This document shows positions 14,801 to 24,871 of a stretch of 64,000 nt of DNA, one piece after another. The notes below the pieces were generated by a model. It did no database searches. It was not told the DNA's origin and saw only the letters and a list, made by a program, of their open reading frames with translations. Source of the DNA: Prosopocoilus inquinatus (lineage: Eukaryota > Arthropoda > Insecta > Coleoptera > Lucanidae); assembly GCA_036172665.1 (NCBI GenBank), contig JAYKNF010000014.1, positions 2,035,001 through 2,099,000 on the forward strand. The letters run 5' to 3'. The first letter of the stretch is position 1; each line of letters begins with the position of its first letter. Made by a program: the position numbers and the translations under genes.

Positions 14801-17495
14801 TGCGTGTTGTTTCGTTTAAAACTATTTCCAGCTTCTGCTGCGTCCGAAAACGTCGTATCTCACATCAGAGTTACTGGAGCCCATCGAAACGTCAAATAAC
14901 ATGATAGATAAGTAAGGATCTATTAGATACAGCACAGGAACAACGCTTAAACGTGTTGTTTCGTTTAAAACTATTTCCAGCTTCTGCTGCGTCCGAAAAC
15001 GTCGTATCTCACATCAGAGTTACTGGAGCCCATCGAAACGTCAAATAACATGATAGATAAGTAAGGATCGATTAGATACAGCACAGGAACAACGCTAAAA
15101 CGTGTTGTTTCGTTTAAAACTATTTCCAGCTCCTGCTGCGTCCAAAAACTTTGTATCTCACATCAGACTTACTGGAGTCCATCCAAACGTCAAATAACAT
15201 GTTAGATAAGTAAGGATCGTTTAGATACATCACAGGAACAACGCTAATAGGTGGTGTTTCGTTCAAAACTATTTCCAGCTTCTGCTGCTTCCGAAATCTT
15301 TGTATTTCTCATCAGAGTTACTGGAGTCCATCCAAACGTCAAATAACATGATAGATGAGTAAGGATCGATTATATACATCACAGGAACAACGCTAATACG
15401 TGTTGTTTCGTTTAAAACTATTTCCAGCTTCTGCTGCGTCCGAAAACGTCGTATCTCACATTAGAGTTACTGGAGTCCATCGAAACGTCAAATAACATAG
15501 TAGCTAAGTAAGGATCGATTAGATACATCACAGGAACAACGCTAATGCGTGTTGTTTCGTTTAAAACTATTTCCAGCTTCTGCTGCGTCCGAAAACGTCG
15601 TATCTCACATCAGAGCTACTGGAGTCCATCGAAACGCCAAATAACATGATAGATAAGTAAGGATCGATTAGATACAGCACAGGAACAACGCTAATACGTG
15701 TTGTTTCGTTTAAAACTATTTCCAGCTTCGGCTGCGTCCGAGAACTTCGTGTCTCAAGTCAGGGTTACTGGAGTCCATCCAAACGTCAAATAACATGATA
15801 GATAAGTAAGGATCGATTAGATACATCACAGGAACAACGCTAATGCATGTTGTTTCGTTTAAAACTATTTCTAGCTTCAGCTGCGTCCGAGAACTTCGTA
15901 TCTCACATCTAAGTTACTGGAGTCCATCGTAACGCCAAATAACATGATAGATGAGTAAGGATCGATTAGATACATCACAGGAACAACGCTAATGCGTGTT
16001 GTTTCGTTTAAAACTATTTCCAGCTTCTGCTGCGTCCGAGAACTTCGTATCTCACGTCAGGGTTACTGGAGTCCATCCAAACGTCAAATAACATGATAGA
16101 TAAGTAAGGATCGATTAGATACAGCACAGGAACAACGCTAATACGTGTTGTTTCGTTTAAAACTATTTCCAGCTTATGCTGCGTCCAAAAACTTTGTATC
16201 TCACATCAGACTTACTGGAGTGTATCCAAACGTTAAATAACATGTTAGATAAGTAAGGATCGTTTAGATACATCACAGGAACAACGCTAATAGGTGTTGT
16301 TTCGTTCAAAACTATTTCCAGCTTCTGCTGCGTCCGAAATCTTTGTATCTCTCATCCTAGTTACTGGAGTCCATCCAAACGTCAAATAACATGATAGATG
16401 AGTAAGGATCGATTAGATACATCACAGGAACAACGCTAATGCGTGTTGTTTCGTTTAAAACTATTTCCAGCTCCTGCTGCGTCCCAAAACTTTGTATCTC
16501 ACATCAGACTCACTGGAGTCCACCCAAACGTCAAATAACATGATAGATGAGTAAGGATCGATTAGATACATCACAGGAACAACGCTAATACGTGTTGTTT
16601 CGTTTAAAACTATTTCCAGCTTCTGCTGCGTCCGAAAACGTCGTATCTCACATCAGAGTTACTGGAGTCCATCCAAACGTCAAATAACATGATAGATAAG
16701 TAAGGATCGATTAGATACAGCACAGTAACAACGCTAATACGTGTTGTTACGTTTAAAACTATTTCCAGCTCCTGCTGCGTCCAAAAACTTTGTATCTCAC
16801 ATCAGAGTTACTGGAGTCCTTCCAAACGTCAAATAACATGATAGATGAGTAAGGATCGATTAGATACATCACCGGAACAACGCTAATACGTGTTGTTTCG
16901 TTTAAAACTATTTCCAGCTCCTGCTGCGTCCAAAAACTTTGTATCTCACATCAGACTTACTGGAGTCCATCCAAACGTCAAATAACATGTTAGATAAGTA
17001 AGGATCGTTTAGATACATCACAGGAACAACGCTAATACGTGTTGTTTCGTTCAAAACTATTTCCAGCTTCTGCTGCGTCCGATAACTTTGTATCTCACAT
17101 CAGAGTTACTTTAGTCTGTCCAAACGTCAAATAACATGATAGATGAGTAAGGATCGATTAGATACATTACAGGAACAACGCTAATATGTGTTGTTTCGTT
17201 TAAAACTATTTCCAGCTGCTGCTGCGTCCGAAAACGTCGTATCTCACATCAGAGTTACTGGAGTCAATCGAGATGTCAAATAACATGATAGATAAGTATG
17301 GATCGATTAGATACAGCACAGGAACAACGCTAATGCGTGTTGTTTCGTTTAAAACTATTTCTAGCTTCAGCTGGGTCCAAGAACTTCGTATCTCACATCT
17401 AAGTTACTGGAGTTCATCGAAACGCCAAATAACATGATAGATGAGTAAGGATCGATTAGATACATCACAGGAACAACGCTAATGCGTGTTGTTTC

Positions 17496-17536
17496 AAAGT
17501 TTTTGGACGCAGCAGGAGCTGGAAATAGTTTTAAAC
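17496..17536. repeat. 41-bp loop at the A/B orientation switch
   Basis: The sequence GCGTGTTGTTTC (17484-17495) is mirrored by GAAACAACACGC (17537-17548), leaving 41 unpaired bases. The mirror sum of 35032 also fits the rare CAGCTGGGTCC variant at 17368 and its reverse complement ending at 17664. The switch is therefore the tip of a local inverted repeat with arms of about 220 bp. It includes some mismatched stretches. Confidence 0.75.
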
Positions 17537-19537
17537 GAAACAACACGCATTAGCGTTGTTCCTGTGCTGTATCTAATCGATACTTACTTATCTATCATGT
17601 TATTTGACGTTTCGATGGACTCCAGTAACTTAGATGTGAGATACGAAGTTCTTGGACCCAGCTGAAGCTAGAAATAGTTTTAAACGAAACAACACGCATT
17701 AGCGTTGTTCCTGTGCTGTATCTAATCGATCCATACTTATCTATCATGTTATTTGACGTTTGGATGGACTCCAGTAAGTCTGATGTGAGATACAAAGTTT
17801 TTGGACGCAGCAGGAGCTGGAAATAGTTTTAAACGAAACAACACGCATTAGCGATGTTCCTGTGATGTATCTAATCGATAATTACTCATCTATCATGTTA
17901 TTTTACGTTTGGATGGACTCCAGTAACTATGATGTGAGATACAAAGTTTTTGGAGGCAGCAGAAGCTGGAAATAGTTTTGAACGAAACAACACGTATTAG
18001 CGTTGTTCCTGTGATGTATCTAATGGATCCTTACTTTTCTATCATGTTATTTGACGTTTCGATGGACTCCAGTAACTCTGATGTGAGATACGACGTTTTC
18101 GGACGCAGAAGGAGCTGGAAATAGTTTTAAACGAAACAGCACGCATTAGCGATATTCCTGTGATGTATCTAAAAGATCCTTACTCATCTATCATGTTATT
18201 TGACGTTTGGACGGACTCCAGTAACTTAGATGTGAGATACGATGTTCTCGGACGCAGCTGAAGCTAGAAATAGTTTTAAACGAAACAACACGCATTAGCG
18301 TTGTTCCTGTGCTGTATCTAATCGATCCTTACTTATCTATCATGTTATTTGGCATTTCGATGGACTCCAGTAACTCTGATGTGAGATACGACGTTTTCGG
18401 ACGCAGCAGCAGCTGGAAATAGTTTTAAACGAAACAACACATATTAGCGTTGTTCCTGTAATGTATCTAATCGATCCTTACTTACCTAACATGTTATTTG
18501 ACGTTTGGATGGACTCCAGTAAGTCTGATGTGAGATACAAAGTTTTTGGACGCAGCAGGAGCTGGAAATAGTTTTAAACGAAACAACACGCATTAGCGTT
18601 GTTCCTGTGCTGTATCTAATCGATACTTACTTATCTATCATGTTATTTGACGTTTCGATGGACTCCAGTAACTCTGATGTGAGATACGAAGTTTTCGGAC
18701 GCAGCAGGAGCTGGAAATAGTTGTAAACGAAACAACACGTTTTAGCTTTGTTCCTGTGCTGTATCTAATCGATCCTTACTTATCTATCATGTTATTTGAC
18801 GTTTCGATGGGCTCCAGTAACTCTGATGTGAGATACGACGTTTTCGGACGCAGCAGAAGCTGGAAATAGTTTTAAACGAAACAACACGCATTAGCGATGT
18901 TCCTGTGATGTATCTAATCGATAATTACTCATCTATCATGTTATTTTCCGTTTGTATGGACTCCAGTAACTTTGATGTGAGATACAAAGTTTTTGGACGC
19001 AGCAGAAGCTGGAAATAGTTTTGAACGAAACAACACTTATTAGCGTTGTTCCCGTGATGTAGCTAATCGATCCTTACTTTTCTATCATGTTATTTGACGT
19101 TTCGATGGACTCCAGTAACTCTGATGTGAGATACGAGGTTTTCTGACGCAGCAGAAGCTGGAAATAGTTTTAAACGAAACAACACGCATTAGCGATATTC
19201 CTGTGATGTATCTAAACGATCCTTACTTATCTAACATGTTATTTAACGTTTGGATGGACTCCAGTAAGTCTGATGTGAGATACAAAGTTTTTGGACGCAG
19301 CAGGAGCTGGAAATAGTTTTAAACGAAACAACACGTATTAGCGTTGTTCCTGTGCTGTATCTAATCGATCCTTACTTATCTATCATGTTATTTGACGTTT
19401 CGATGGACTCCAGTAACTCTGATGTGAGATACGACGTTCTCGGACCCAGCAGAAGCTGGAAATAGTTTTAAACGAAACAACACGTATTAGCGTTGTTCCT
19501 GTGATGTATCTAATCGATCCTTACTCATCTATCATGT
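17496..19537 (-). repeat. 149-bp satellite, block B (reverse)
   Basis: The array turns round after GTGTTGTTTC at 17495. From here the reverse complement is read, with CATGTTATTT at 17596 and again, exactly 12 periods later, at 19384. It holds about 13.7 monomers and ends in mid-monomer at ATCATGT, where the PLE starts. The block is the mirror image of 22830-24871 about the palindrome centre. No gene is seen. The 66-codon open frame on the minus strand at 17595-17795 is monomer read-through. Confidence 0.96.
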
Positions 19538-19589
19538 AAATAGTGAGAAAACCCCTCGACCACATTAATTCACTGAAAACGAATACGTA

Positions 19590-19616
19590 TTTCGGTAACG
19601 AAGTTACCATCTTCAG
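19590..19616 (-). ncRNA. Hammerhead-like core in PLE 3' region (copy 1)
   Basis: On the minus strand CTGAAGA is followed by a perfect six-base stem (GGTAAC/GTTACC) and then GAAA. This has the spacing of the CUGANGA - stem II - GAAA core of hammerhead ribozymes, which are known from PLEs. One extra U sits at the base of stem II, and I could not build convincing stems I and III. It may be a decayed or minimal motif. Confidence 0.4.
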
Positions 19617-19737
19617 CGCTAAACTGATATTAAACTTTAAAACAACAAATAAACTAAACTAGACTAGCCGCACTCCCCCCCTTCATTTTCTTTGTACCGT
19701 ATTATGCATGCAAAGCAAACCGGGATTCTTCGAAAAT

Positions 19738-21192
19738 CTAAAGGTCGAAGAGGCAAGAAGCGGTCGGCCCGGACTTCTCAAAATTCATTAATCTATTCCT
19801 ATTTTTGTGAATCTCCAAGCTTTCGAAAGAATCTAGGTTTGTTTTGTTATTAATTTGTTTGATTAAATCTATTTTATTTACCGAATGATTGTTTTCAAGC
19901 ATGTGTAAGGCAACACTGGATTTATCAAAGCGTTTGTATTTTAAATGAGCCAAGTGTTCTTTGAATCTAATTTTTAAGGATCTTTTTGTTTGCCCTACAT
20001 AAATTTGATCACAATTTTTACAACTAATTTTATATATACCTGATTTATCCTCCGAATCTACTTTATCTTTTGGATTTCCCAGCAACGATTTTAAGCTGTT
20101 ATTGCTGGTGTAAACTATTCTTAAACCTAATTTTTTAAAAATTGTATTCAACCCTTTAGTATATTGAGGATAAAACGGCATTTTTACAATTTTCTTATAA
20201 TCTACCTCACCTATTTTGTCAGATTTTAGTGTGGTTATTTTATTAATCTCTAATTTTTGTTTTTGTTTTCTAATAATGTTATAGATTACATCGGGTTGGT
20301 AACCATTGTACGTGGCGATTTTAATAATTTCTTGAAGTTCTTTACTATAATTAACAGTTGATAAAGGGAATGTCAGCATCCTATGCACTAAGAAATTTAA
20401 GGCCGCTAATTTATATTGTTTGCAATGATTTGAATCCGCGGGAATGAATCTATTAACATTAGTAGATTTCCTATAAACGTTAAATTCTAATTTATTACTA
20501 TTTCTAGTTACTAATGTGTCTAAAAAGGGTAGTTTATTGTTAGTTTCAATTTCATAGGTAAATTTGATGGTGGTGAATTTAGAGTTTAAACTTTTAAGGA
20601 ATTCCTCTATTGAACATTTACTTTGGTCAAAAACACAAAATATATCATCGACGTATCTCACCCAGATTTTAGGGAAATAATCTAAAGAGGCTTTAAGTTC
20701 CGTTTCAAATTTACCCATAAACAGATTTGCCATAAACGGTGACAAGCTATTTCCCATGGCTGCCCCTTCCAATTGTTGGTAAAACTCGTTGTTAAATTTA
20801 AAGAAATTTTGATTCATGCATAAACTAGTGAGTTTTATTAATTCATCCACTTCCTCCTTATCGAAGCTATTCTTTGATAAAAGTTCTTTCAGGTAATCTA
20901 AGGTGGTTTTTACAGGTATACTAGGAAATAACGAAGTGACATCGAAGGATACTAAAATTTCGTTTGGTTTTATTTCTAGATTTTTTAATTTTTCAATAAA
21001 TTCTAATGAATTTTTAACAGAAAAATCGGGTAATTTAACTGGAAGGTTATTAAATTTATCACTTAACCACCTCGATAATGAAGAAGTCGGTGAATTTATA
21101 CAGGATACAATGGGTCTCATGCTGTTACCTGGTTTGTGTATTTTTGGTAAACAATACAATCTAGGGATTATTGGGTTAGATGTTGTTAATTT
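19738..21192 (-). CDS. PLE reverse transcriptase / GIY-YIG endonuclease, N-terminally truncated (copy 1)
   Basis: This frame would copy element RNA into a nicked chromosomal target. Residues are numbered from the LYCLPKIHKPG leucine (codon TTG at 21159). RT motifs are LPKIHKPG...MRPIVS (4-19), motif A FDVTSLFPSIP (72-82, catalytic D73), motif B EGAAMGNSLSPFMAN (131-145), motif C YVDD (169-172) and LPFLD (210-214). The C-terminal GIY-YIG nuclease has GIYKI (374-378), the pair C380/C383, YVGQ (387-390), R398, H402, H419/H425 and a candidate glutamate near E446-E449. Eleven more codons (KLTTSNPIIPR) are open upstream. Full-length PLE proteins are usually well above 700 residues, so the N-terminus is missing and no true start exists. 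It differs from its sister copies by R347 and carries H405. Without a promoter or an N-terminus it is probably not functional. Confidence 0.93.
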   Translation of the reverse strand, partial: KLTTSNPIIPRLYCLPKIHKPGNSMRPIVSCINSPTSSLSRWLSDKFNNLPVKLPDFSVKNSLEFIEKLKNLEIKPNEILVSFDVTSLFPSIPVKTTLDYLKELLSKNSFDKEEVDELIKLTSLCMNQNFFKFNNEFYQQLEGAAMGNSLSPFMANLFMGKFETELKASLDYFPKIWVRYVDDIFCVFDQSKCSIEEFLKSLNSKFTTIKFTYEIETNNKLPFLDTLVTRNSNKLEFNVYRKSTNVNRFIPADSNHCKQYKLAALNFLVHRMLTFPLSTVNYSKELQEIIKIATYNGYQPDVIYNIIRKQKQKLEINKITTLKSDKIGEVDYKKIVKMPFYPQYTKGLNTIFKKLGLRIVYTSNNSLKSLLGNPKDKVDSEDKSGIYKISCKNCDQIYVGQTKRSLKIRFKEHLAHLKYKRFDKSSVALHMLENNHSVNKIDLIKQINNKTNLDSFESLEIHKNRNRLMNFEKSGPTASCLFDL

Positions 21193-21194
21193 GT
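21173..21194. repeat. 22-bp asymmetric spacer at palindrome 1 centre
   Basis: This is the only unpaired stretch between the two PLE arms. It begins GGGTTAGATG on + and is flanked by CTAGGGATTATT and AATAATCCCTAG. Read on the minus strand it continues the RT frame (KLTTSNP), so it belongs to copy 1 and marks how much further that copy reaches than copy 2. The same spacer at 40235-40256 is in the opposite orientation. Confidence 0.93.
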
Positions 21195-21195
21195 A

Positions 21196-22629
21196 ATAAT
21201 CCCTAGATTGTATTGTTTACCAAAAATACACAAACCAGGTAACAGCATGAGACCCATTGTATCCTGTATAAATTCACCGACTTCTTCATTATCGAGGTGG
21301 TTAAGTGATAAATTTAATAACCTTCCAGTTAAATTACCCGATTTTTCTGTTAAAAATTCATTAGAATTTATTGAAAAATTAAAAAATCTAGAAATAAAAC
21401 CAAACGAAATTTTAGTATCCTTCGATGTCACTTCGTTATTTCCTAGTATACCTGTAAAAACCACCTTAGATTACCTGAAAGAACTTTTATCAAAGAATAG
21501 CTTCGATAAGGAGGAAGTGGATGAATTAATAAAACTCACTAGTTTATGCATGAATCAAAATTTCTTTAAATTTAACAACGAGTTTTACCAACAATTGGAA
21601 GGGGCAGCCATGGGAAATAGCTTGTCACCGTTTATGGCAAATCTGTTTATGGGTAAATTTGAAACGGAACTTAAAGCCTCTTTAGATTATTTCCCTAAAA
21701 TCTGGGTGAGATACGTCGATGATATATTTTGTGTTTTTGACCAAAGTAAATGTTCAATAGAGGAATTCCTTAAAAGTTTAAACTCTAAATTCACCACCAT
21801 CAAATTTACCTATGAAATTGAAACTAACAATAAACTACCCTTTTTAGACACATTAGTAACTAGAAATAGTAATAAATTAGAATTTAACGTTTATAGGAAA
21901 TCTACTAATGTTAATAGATTCATTCCCGCGGATTCAAATCATTGCAAACAATATAAATTAGCGGCCTTAAATTTCTTAGTGCATAGGATGCTGACATTCC
22001 CTTTATCAACTGTTAATTATAGTAAAGAACTTCAAGAAATTATTAAAATCGCCACGTACAATGGTTACCAACCCGATGTAATCTATAACATTATTAGAAA
22101 ACAAAAACAAAAATTAGAGATTAATAAAATAACCACACTAAAATCTGACAAAATAGGTGAGGTAGATTATAAGAAAATTGTAAAAATGCCGTTTTATCCT
22201 CAATATACTAAAGGGTTGAATACAATTTTTAAAAAATTAGGTTTAAAAATAGTTTACACCAGCAATAACAGCTTAAAATCGTTGCTGGGAAATCCAAAAG
22301 ATAAAGTAGATTCGGAGGATAAATCAGGTATATATAAAATTAGTTGTAAAAATTGTGATCAAATTTATGTAGGGCAAACAAAAAGATCCTTAAAAATTAG
22401 ATTCAAAGAACACTTGGCTCTTTTAAAATACAAACGCTTTGATAAATCCAGTGTTGCCTTACACATGCTTGAAAACAATCATTCGGTAAATAAAATAGAT
22501 TTAATCAAACAAATTAATAACAAAACAAACCTAGATTCTTTCGAAAGCTTGGAGATTCACAAAAATAGGAATAGATTAATGAATTTTGAGAAGTCCGGGC
22601 CGACCGCTTCTTGCCTCTTCGACCTTTAG
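21196..22629 (+). CDS. PLE reverse transcriptase / GIY-YIG endonuclease, N-terminally truncated (copy 2)
   Basis: Same protein as copy 1, with every catalytic landmark kept: motif A aspartate D73, YVDD at 169-172, LPFLD at 210-214, GIYKI at 374-378, C380/C383, R398, H402 and H419/H425, numbered from the TTG leucine codon at 21208. Only four codons (IIPR) precede that leucine before the element ends at the palindrome centre. It has K347 and L405, where the left-arm copies have H405. The frame is open to TAG at 22627-22629. It is antisense to nothing but its own mirror copy: the overlapping 92-97 codon open frames on the opposite strand are shadows. It is a truncated relic despite the intact frame, and its transcription is unknown. 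Confidence 0.93.
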   Translation: MIPRLYCLPKIHKPGNSMRPIVSCINSPTSSLSRWLSDKFNNLPVKLPDFSVKNSLEFIEKLKNLEIKPNEILVSFDVTSLFPSIPVKTTLDYLKELLSKNSFDKEEVDELIKLTSLCMNQNFFKFNNEFYQQLEGAAMGNSLSPFMANLFMGKFETELKASLDYFPKIWVRYVDDIFCVFDQSKCSIEEFLKSLNSKFTTIKFTYEIETNNKLPFLDTLVTRNSNKLEFNVYRKSTNVNRFIPADSNHCKQYKLAALNFLVHRMLTFPLSTVNYSKELQEIIKIATYNGYQPDVIYNIIRKQKQKLEINKITTLKSDKIGEVDYKKIVKMPFYPQYTKGLNTIFKKLGLKIVYTSNNSLKSLLGNPKDKVDSEDKSGIYKISCKNCDQIYVGQTKRSLKIRFKEHLALLKYKRFDKSSVALHMLENNHSVNKIDLIKQINNKTNLDSFESLEIHKNRNRLMNFEKSGPTASCLFDL

Positions 22630-22750
22630 ATTTTCGAAGAATCCCGGTTTGCTTTGCATGCATAATACGGTACAAAGAAAATGAAGGGGGGGAGTGCGGC
22701 TAGTCTAGTTTAGTTTATTTGTTGTTTTAAAGTTTAATATCAGTTTAGCG

Positions 22751-22777
22751 CTGAAGATGGTAACTTCGTTACCGAAA
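22751..22777 (+). ncRNA. Hammerhead-like core in PLE 3' region (copy 2)
   Basis: CTGAAGA, then GGTAAC-TTC-GTTACC (one extra T before it), then GAAA, lies about 120 bp downstream of the stop codon and 50 bp before the element end. It is identical to the other three copies. A downstream ACG-TATT-CGT could form a short stem III, but stem I is weak. Confidence is limited for that reason. Confidence 0.4.
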
Positions 22778-22829
22778 TACGTATTCGTTTTCAGTGAATT
22801 AATGTGGTCGAGGGGTTTTCTCACTATTT

Positions 22830-24871
22830 ACATGATAGATGAGTAAGGATCGATTAGATACATCACAGGAACAACGCTAATACGTGTTGTTTCGTTTAAA
22901 ACTATTTCCAGCTTCTGCTGGGTCCGAGAACGTCGTATCTCACATCAGAGTTACTGGAGTCCATCGAAACGTCAAATAACATGATAGATAAGTAAGGATC
23001 GATTAGATACAGCACAGGAACAACGCTAATACGTGTTGTTTCGTTTAAAACTATTTCCAGCTCCTGCTGCGTCCAAAAACTTTGTATCTCACATCAGACT
23101 TACTGGAGTCCATCCAAACGTTAAATAACATGTTAGATAAGTAAGGATCGTTTAGATACATCACAGGAATATCGCTAATGCGTGTTGTTTCGTTTAAAAC
23201 TATTTCCAGCTTCTGCTGCGTCAGAAAACCTCGTATCTCACATCAGAGTTACTGGAGTCCATCGAAACGTCAAATAACATGATAGAAAAGTAAGGATCGA
23301 TTAGCTACATCACGGGAACAACGCTAATAAGTGTTGTTTCGTTCAAAACTATTTCCAGCTTCTGCTGCGTCCAAAAACTTTGTATCTCACATCAAAGTTA
23401 CTGGAGTCCATCCAAACGCAAAATAACATGATAGATGAGTAATTATCGATTAGATACATCACAGGAACATCGCTAATGCGTGTTGTTTCGTTTAAAACTA
23501 TTTCCAGCTTCTGCTGCGTCCGAAAACGTCGTATCTCACATCAGAGTTACTGGAGCCCATCGAAACGTCAAATAACATGATAGATAAGTAAGGATCGATT
23601 AGATACAGCACAGGAACAAAGCTAAAACGTGTTGTTTCGTTTACAACTATTTCCAGCTCCTGCTGCGTCCGAAAACTTCGTATCTCACATCAGAGTTACT
23701 GGAGTCCATCGAAACGTCAAATAACATGATAGATAAGTAAGTATCGATTAGATACAGCACAGGAACAACGCTAATGCGTGTTGTTTCGTTTAAAACTATT
23801 TCCAGCTCCTGCTGCGTCCAAAAACTTTGTATCTCACATCAGACTTACTGGAGTCCATCCAAACGTCAAATAACATGTTAGATAAGTAAGGATCGATTAG
23901 ATACATTACAGGAACAACGCTAATATGTGTTGTTTCGTTTAAAACTATTTCCAGCTGCTGCTGCGTCCGAAAACGTCGTATCTCACATCAGAGTTACTGG
24001 AGTCCATCGAAATGCCAAATAACATGATAGATAAGTAAGGATCGATTAGATACAGCACAGGAACAACGCTAATGCGTGTTGTTTCGTTTAAAACTATTTC
24101 TAGCTTCAGCTGCGTCCGAGAACATCGTATCTCACATCTAAGTTACTGGAGTCCGTCCAAACGTCAAATAACATGATAGATGAGTAAGGATCTTTTAGAT
24201 ACATCACAGGAATATCGCTAATGCGTGCTGTTTCGTTTAAAACTATTTCCAGCTCCTTCTGCGTCCGAAAACGTCGTATCTCACATCAGAGTTACTGGAG
24301 TCCATCGAAACGTCAAATAACATGATAGAAAAGTAAGGATCCATTAGATACATCACAGGAACAACGCTAATACGTGTTGTTTCGTTCAAAACTATTTCCA
24401 GCTTCTGCTGCCTCCAAAAACTTTGTATCTCACATCATAGTTACTGGAGTCCATCCAAACGTAAAATAACATGATAGATGAGTAATTATCGATTAGATAC
24501 ATCACAGGAACATCGCTAATGCGTGTTGTTTCGTTTAAAACTATTTCCAGCTCCTGCTGCGTCCAAAAACTTTGTATCTCACATCAGACTTACTGGAGTC
24601 CATCCAAACGTCAAATAACATGATAGATAAGTATGGATCGATTAGATACAGCACAGGAACAACGCTAATGCGTGTTGTTTCGTTTAAAACTATTTCTAGC
24701 TTCAGCTGGGTCCAAGAACTTCGTATCTCACATCTAAGTTACTGGAGTCCATCGAAACGTCAAATAACATGATAGATAAGTAAGTATCGATTAGATACAG
24801 CACAGGAACAACGCTAATGCGTGTTGTTTCGTTTAAAACTATTTCCAGCTCCTGCTGCGTCCAAAAACTTT
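22830..24871 (+). repeat. 149-bp satellite, block B' (forward)
   Basis: Forward monomers, about 13.7 copies, mirror-identical to block B. It includes the rare variants AGTAATTATCG, GAACAAAGCTAAAACG and CAGCTGGGTCC that mark this block, and it is repeated almost unchanged at 41892-43933. The end at CAAAAACTTTG is the second orientation switch. The forward open frame at 24572-24772 is monomer read-through. No gene is seen. Confidence 0.96.
24831..24871. repeat. 41-bp loop at the B'/A'1 orientation switch
   Basis: Mirror of the loop at 17496-17536. The arms GCGTGTTGTTTC and GAAACAACACGC flank a 41-bp stretch ending CAAAAACTTT, and the reverse orientation starts at 24872. The palindrome therefore carries this switch in both arms. 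Confidence 0.75.

Larger units (their letters stand above)
1..17495 (+). repeat. 149-bp satellite array, block A (forward)
   Basis: Head-to-tail monomers of 149 bp fill this block, about 117 copies. The landmark AAATAACATG lies at 143, 292, 441 and 590, and is still exactly in phase at 14298 (95 periods) and 17278 (115 periods), so no net length change accumulated. Monomers differ by point changes in recurring combinations: GATGAG versus GATAAG, ACATCAC versus ACAGCAC, CGAAAACGTCG versus CAAAAACTTTG, and TCATCC versus CATCAGAG. These define subfamilies that recur in blocks. I see no host gene, tRNA, rRNA or telomeric repeat. The 66-67 codon open frames at 1890, 6360 and 14406 are the same monomer pair read through and are not genes. 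The unit is close to the 147 bp of a nucleosome core, as in many centromeric satellites (family knowledge). A centromeric role is inference. Confidence 0.97.
19538..21194 (-). mobile_element. Penelope-like retroelement, copy 1, 5'-truncated
   Basis: On the minus strand this runs from a truncated 5' end at the palindrome centre (21194) through the RT/endonuclease frame, a 3' untranslated stretch of about 200 bp with a C7 run (as read on +), and the terminal AAATAGTGAGAAAACCCC segment at 19538. It keeps 22 bp more of the 5' coding sequence than copy 2. The left edge meets reverse satellite at ATCATGT with no target-site duplication that I can recognise. PLEs are reverse-transcribed at a nick made by their GIY-YIG nuclease and are commonly 5'-truncated or found as inverted pairs (family knowledge). 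Confidence 0.93.
21195..22829 (+). mobile_element. Penelope-like retroelement, copy 2, 5'-truncated
   Basis: Mirror image of copy 1. It begins at AATAATCCCTAG next to the 22-bp spacer, carries the RT/endonuclease frame and the 3' untranslated region with a G7 run (22686-22692), and ends with TTCTCACTATTT at 22829, directly joined to ACATGATAG of forward satellite. The end is the same base as in copy 1, which shows the junction was copied as part of the inverted duplication and was not made by two separate insertions. Confidence 0.93.

Noticed and set aside
1..17495. CRISPR array
   Set aside because: Units are 149 bp and contiguous with no unique spacers, and diverge by substitution as satellites do. 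The element content is eukaryotic.
19530..19545. Target-site duplication around the PLE pair
   Set aside because: The satellite bases at the two outer edges (ATCATGT and ACATGAT) are mirror images because the junction lies in the palindrome. They are not direct duplications.
21173..21194. Simple sequencing hairpin artefact (missed adapter) as full explanation of the palindromes
   Set aside because: The arms differ at fixed sites, the spacer is flipped between two loci, and one palindrome has asymmetric flanks. An artefact is not excluded for the outer arms, but it does not explain these differences easily.
21208..21210. Methionine start for the 473-residue PLE frame
   Set aside because: The codon is TTG (leucine), and the frame stays open upstream to the palindrome centre. 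The element is truncated, so no real start codon is present.
20903..21464. 92-97 codon open frames overlapping the PLE 5' region on the opposite strand (also 39965-40526)
   Set aside because: They are exact antisense shadows of the conserved RT coding sequence, with no independent support.
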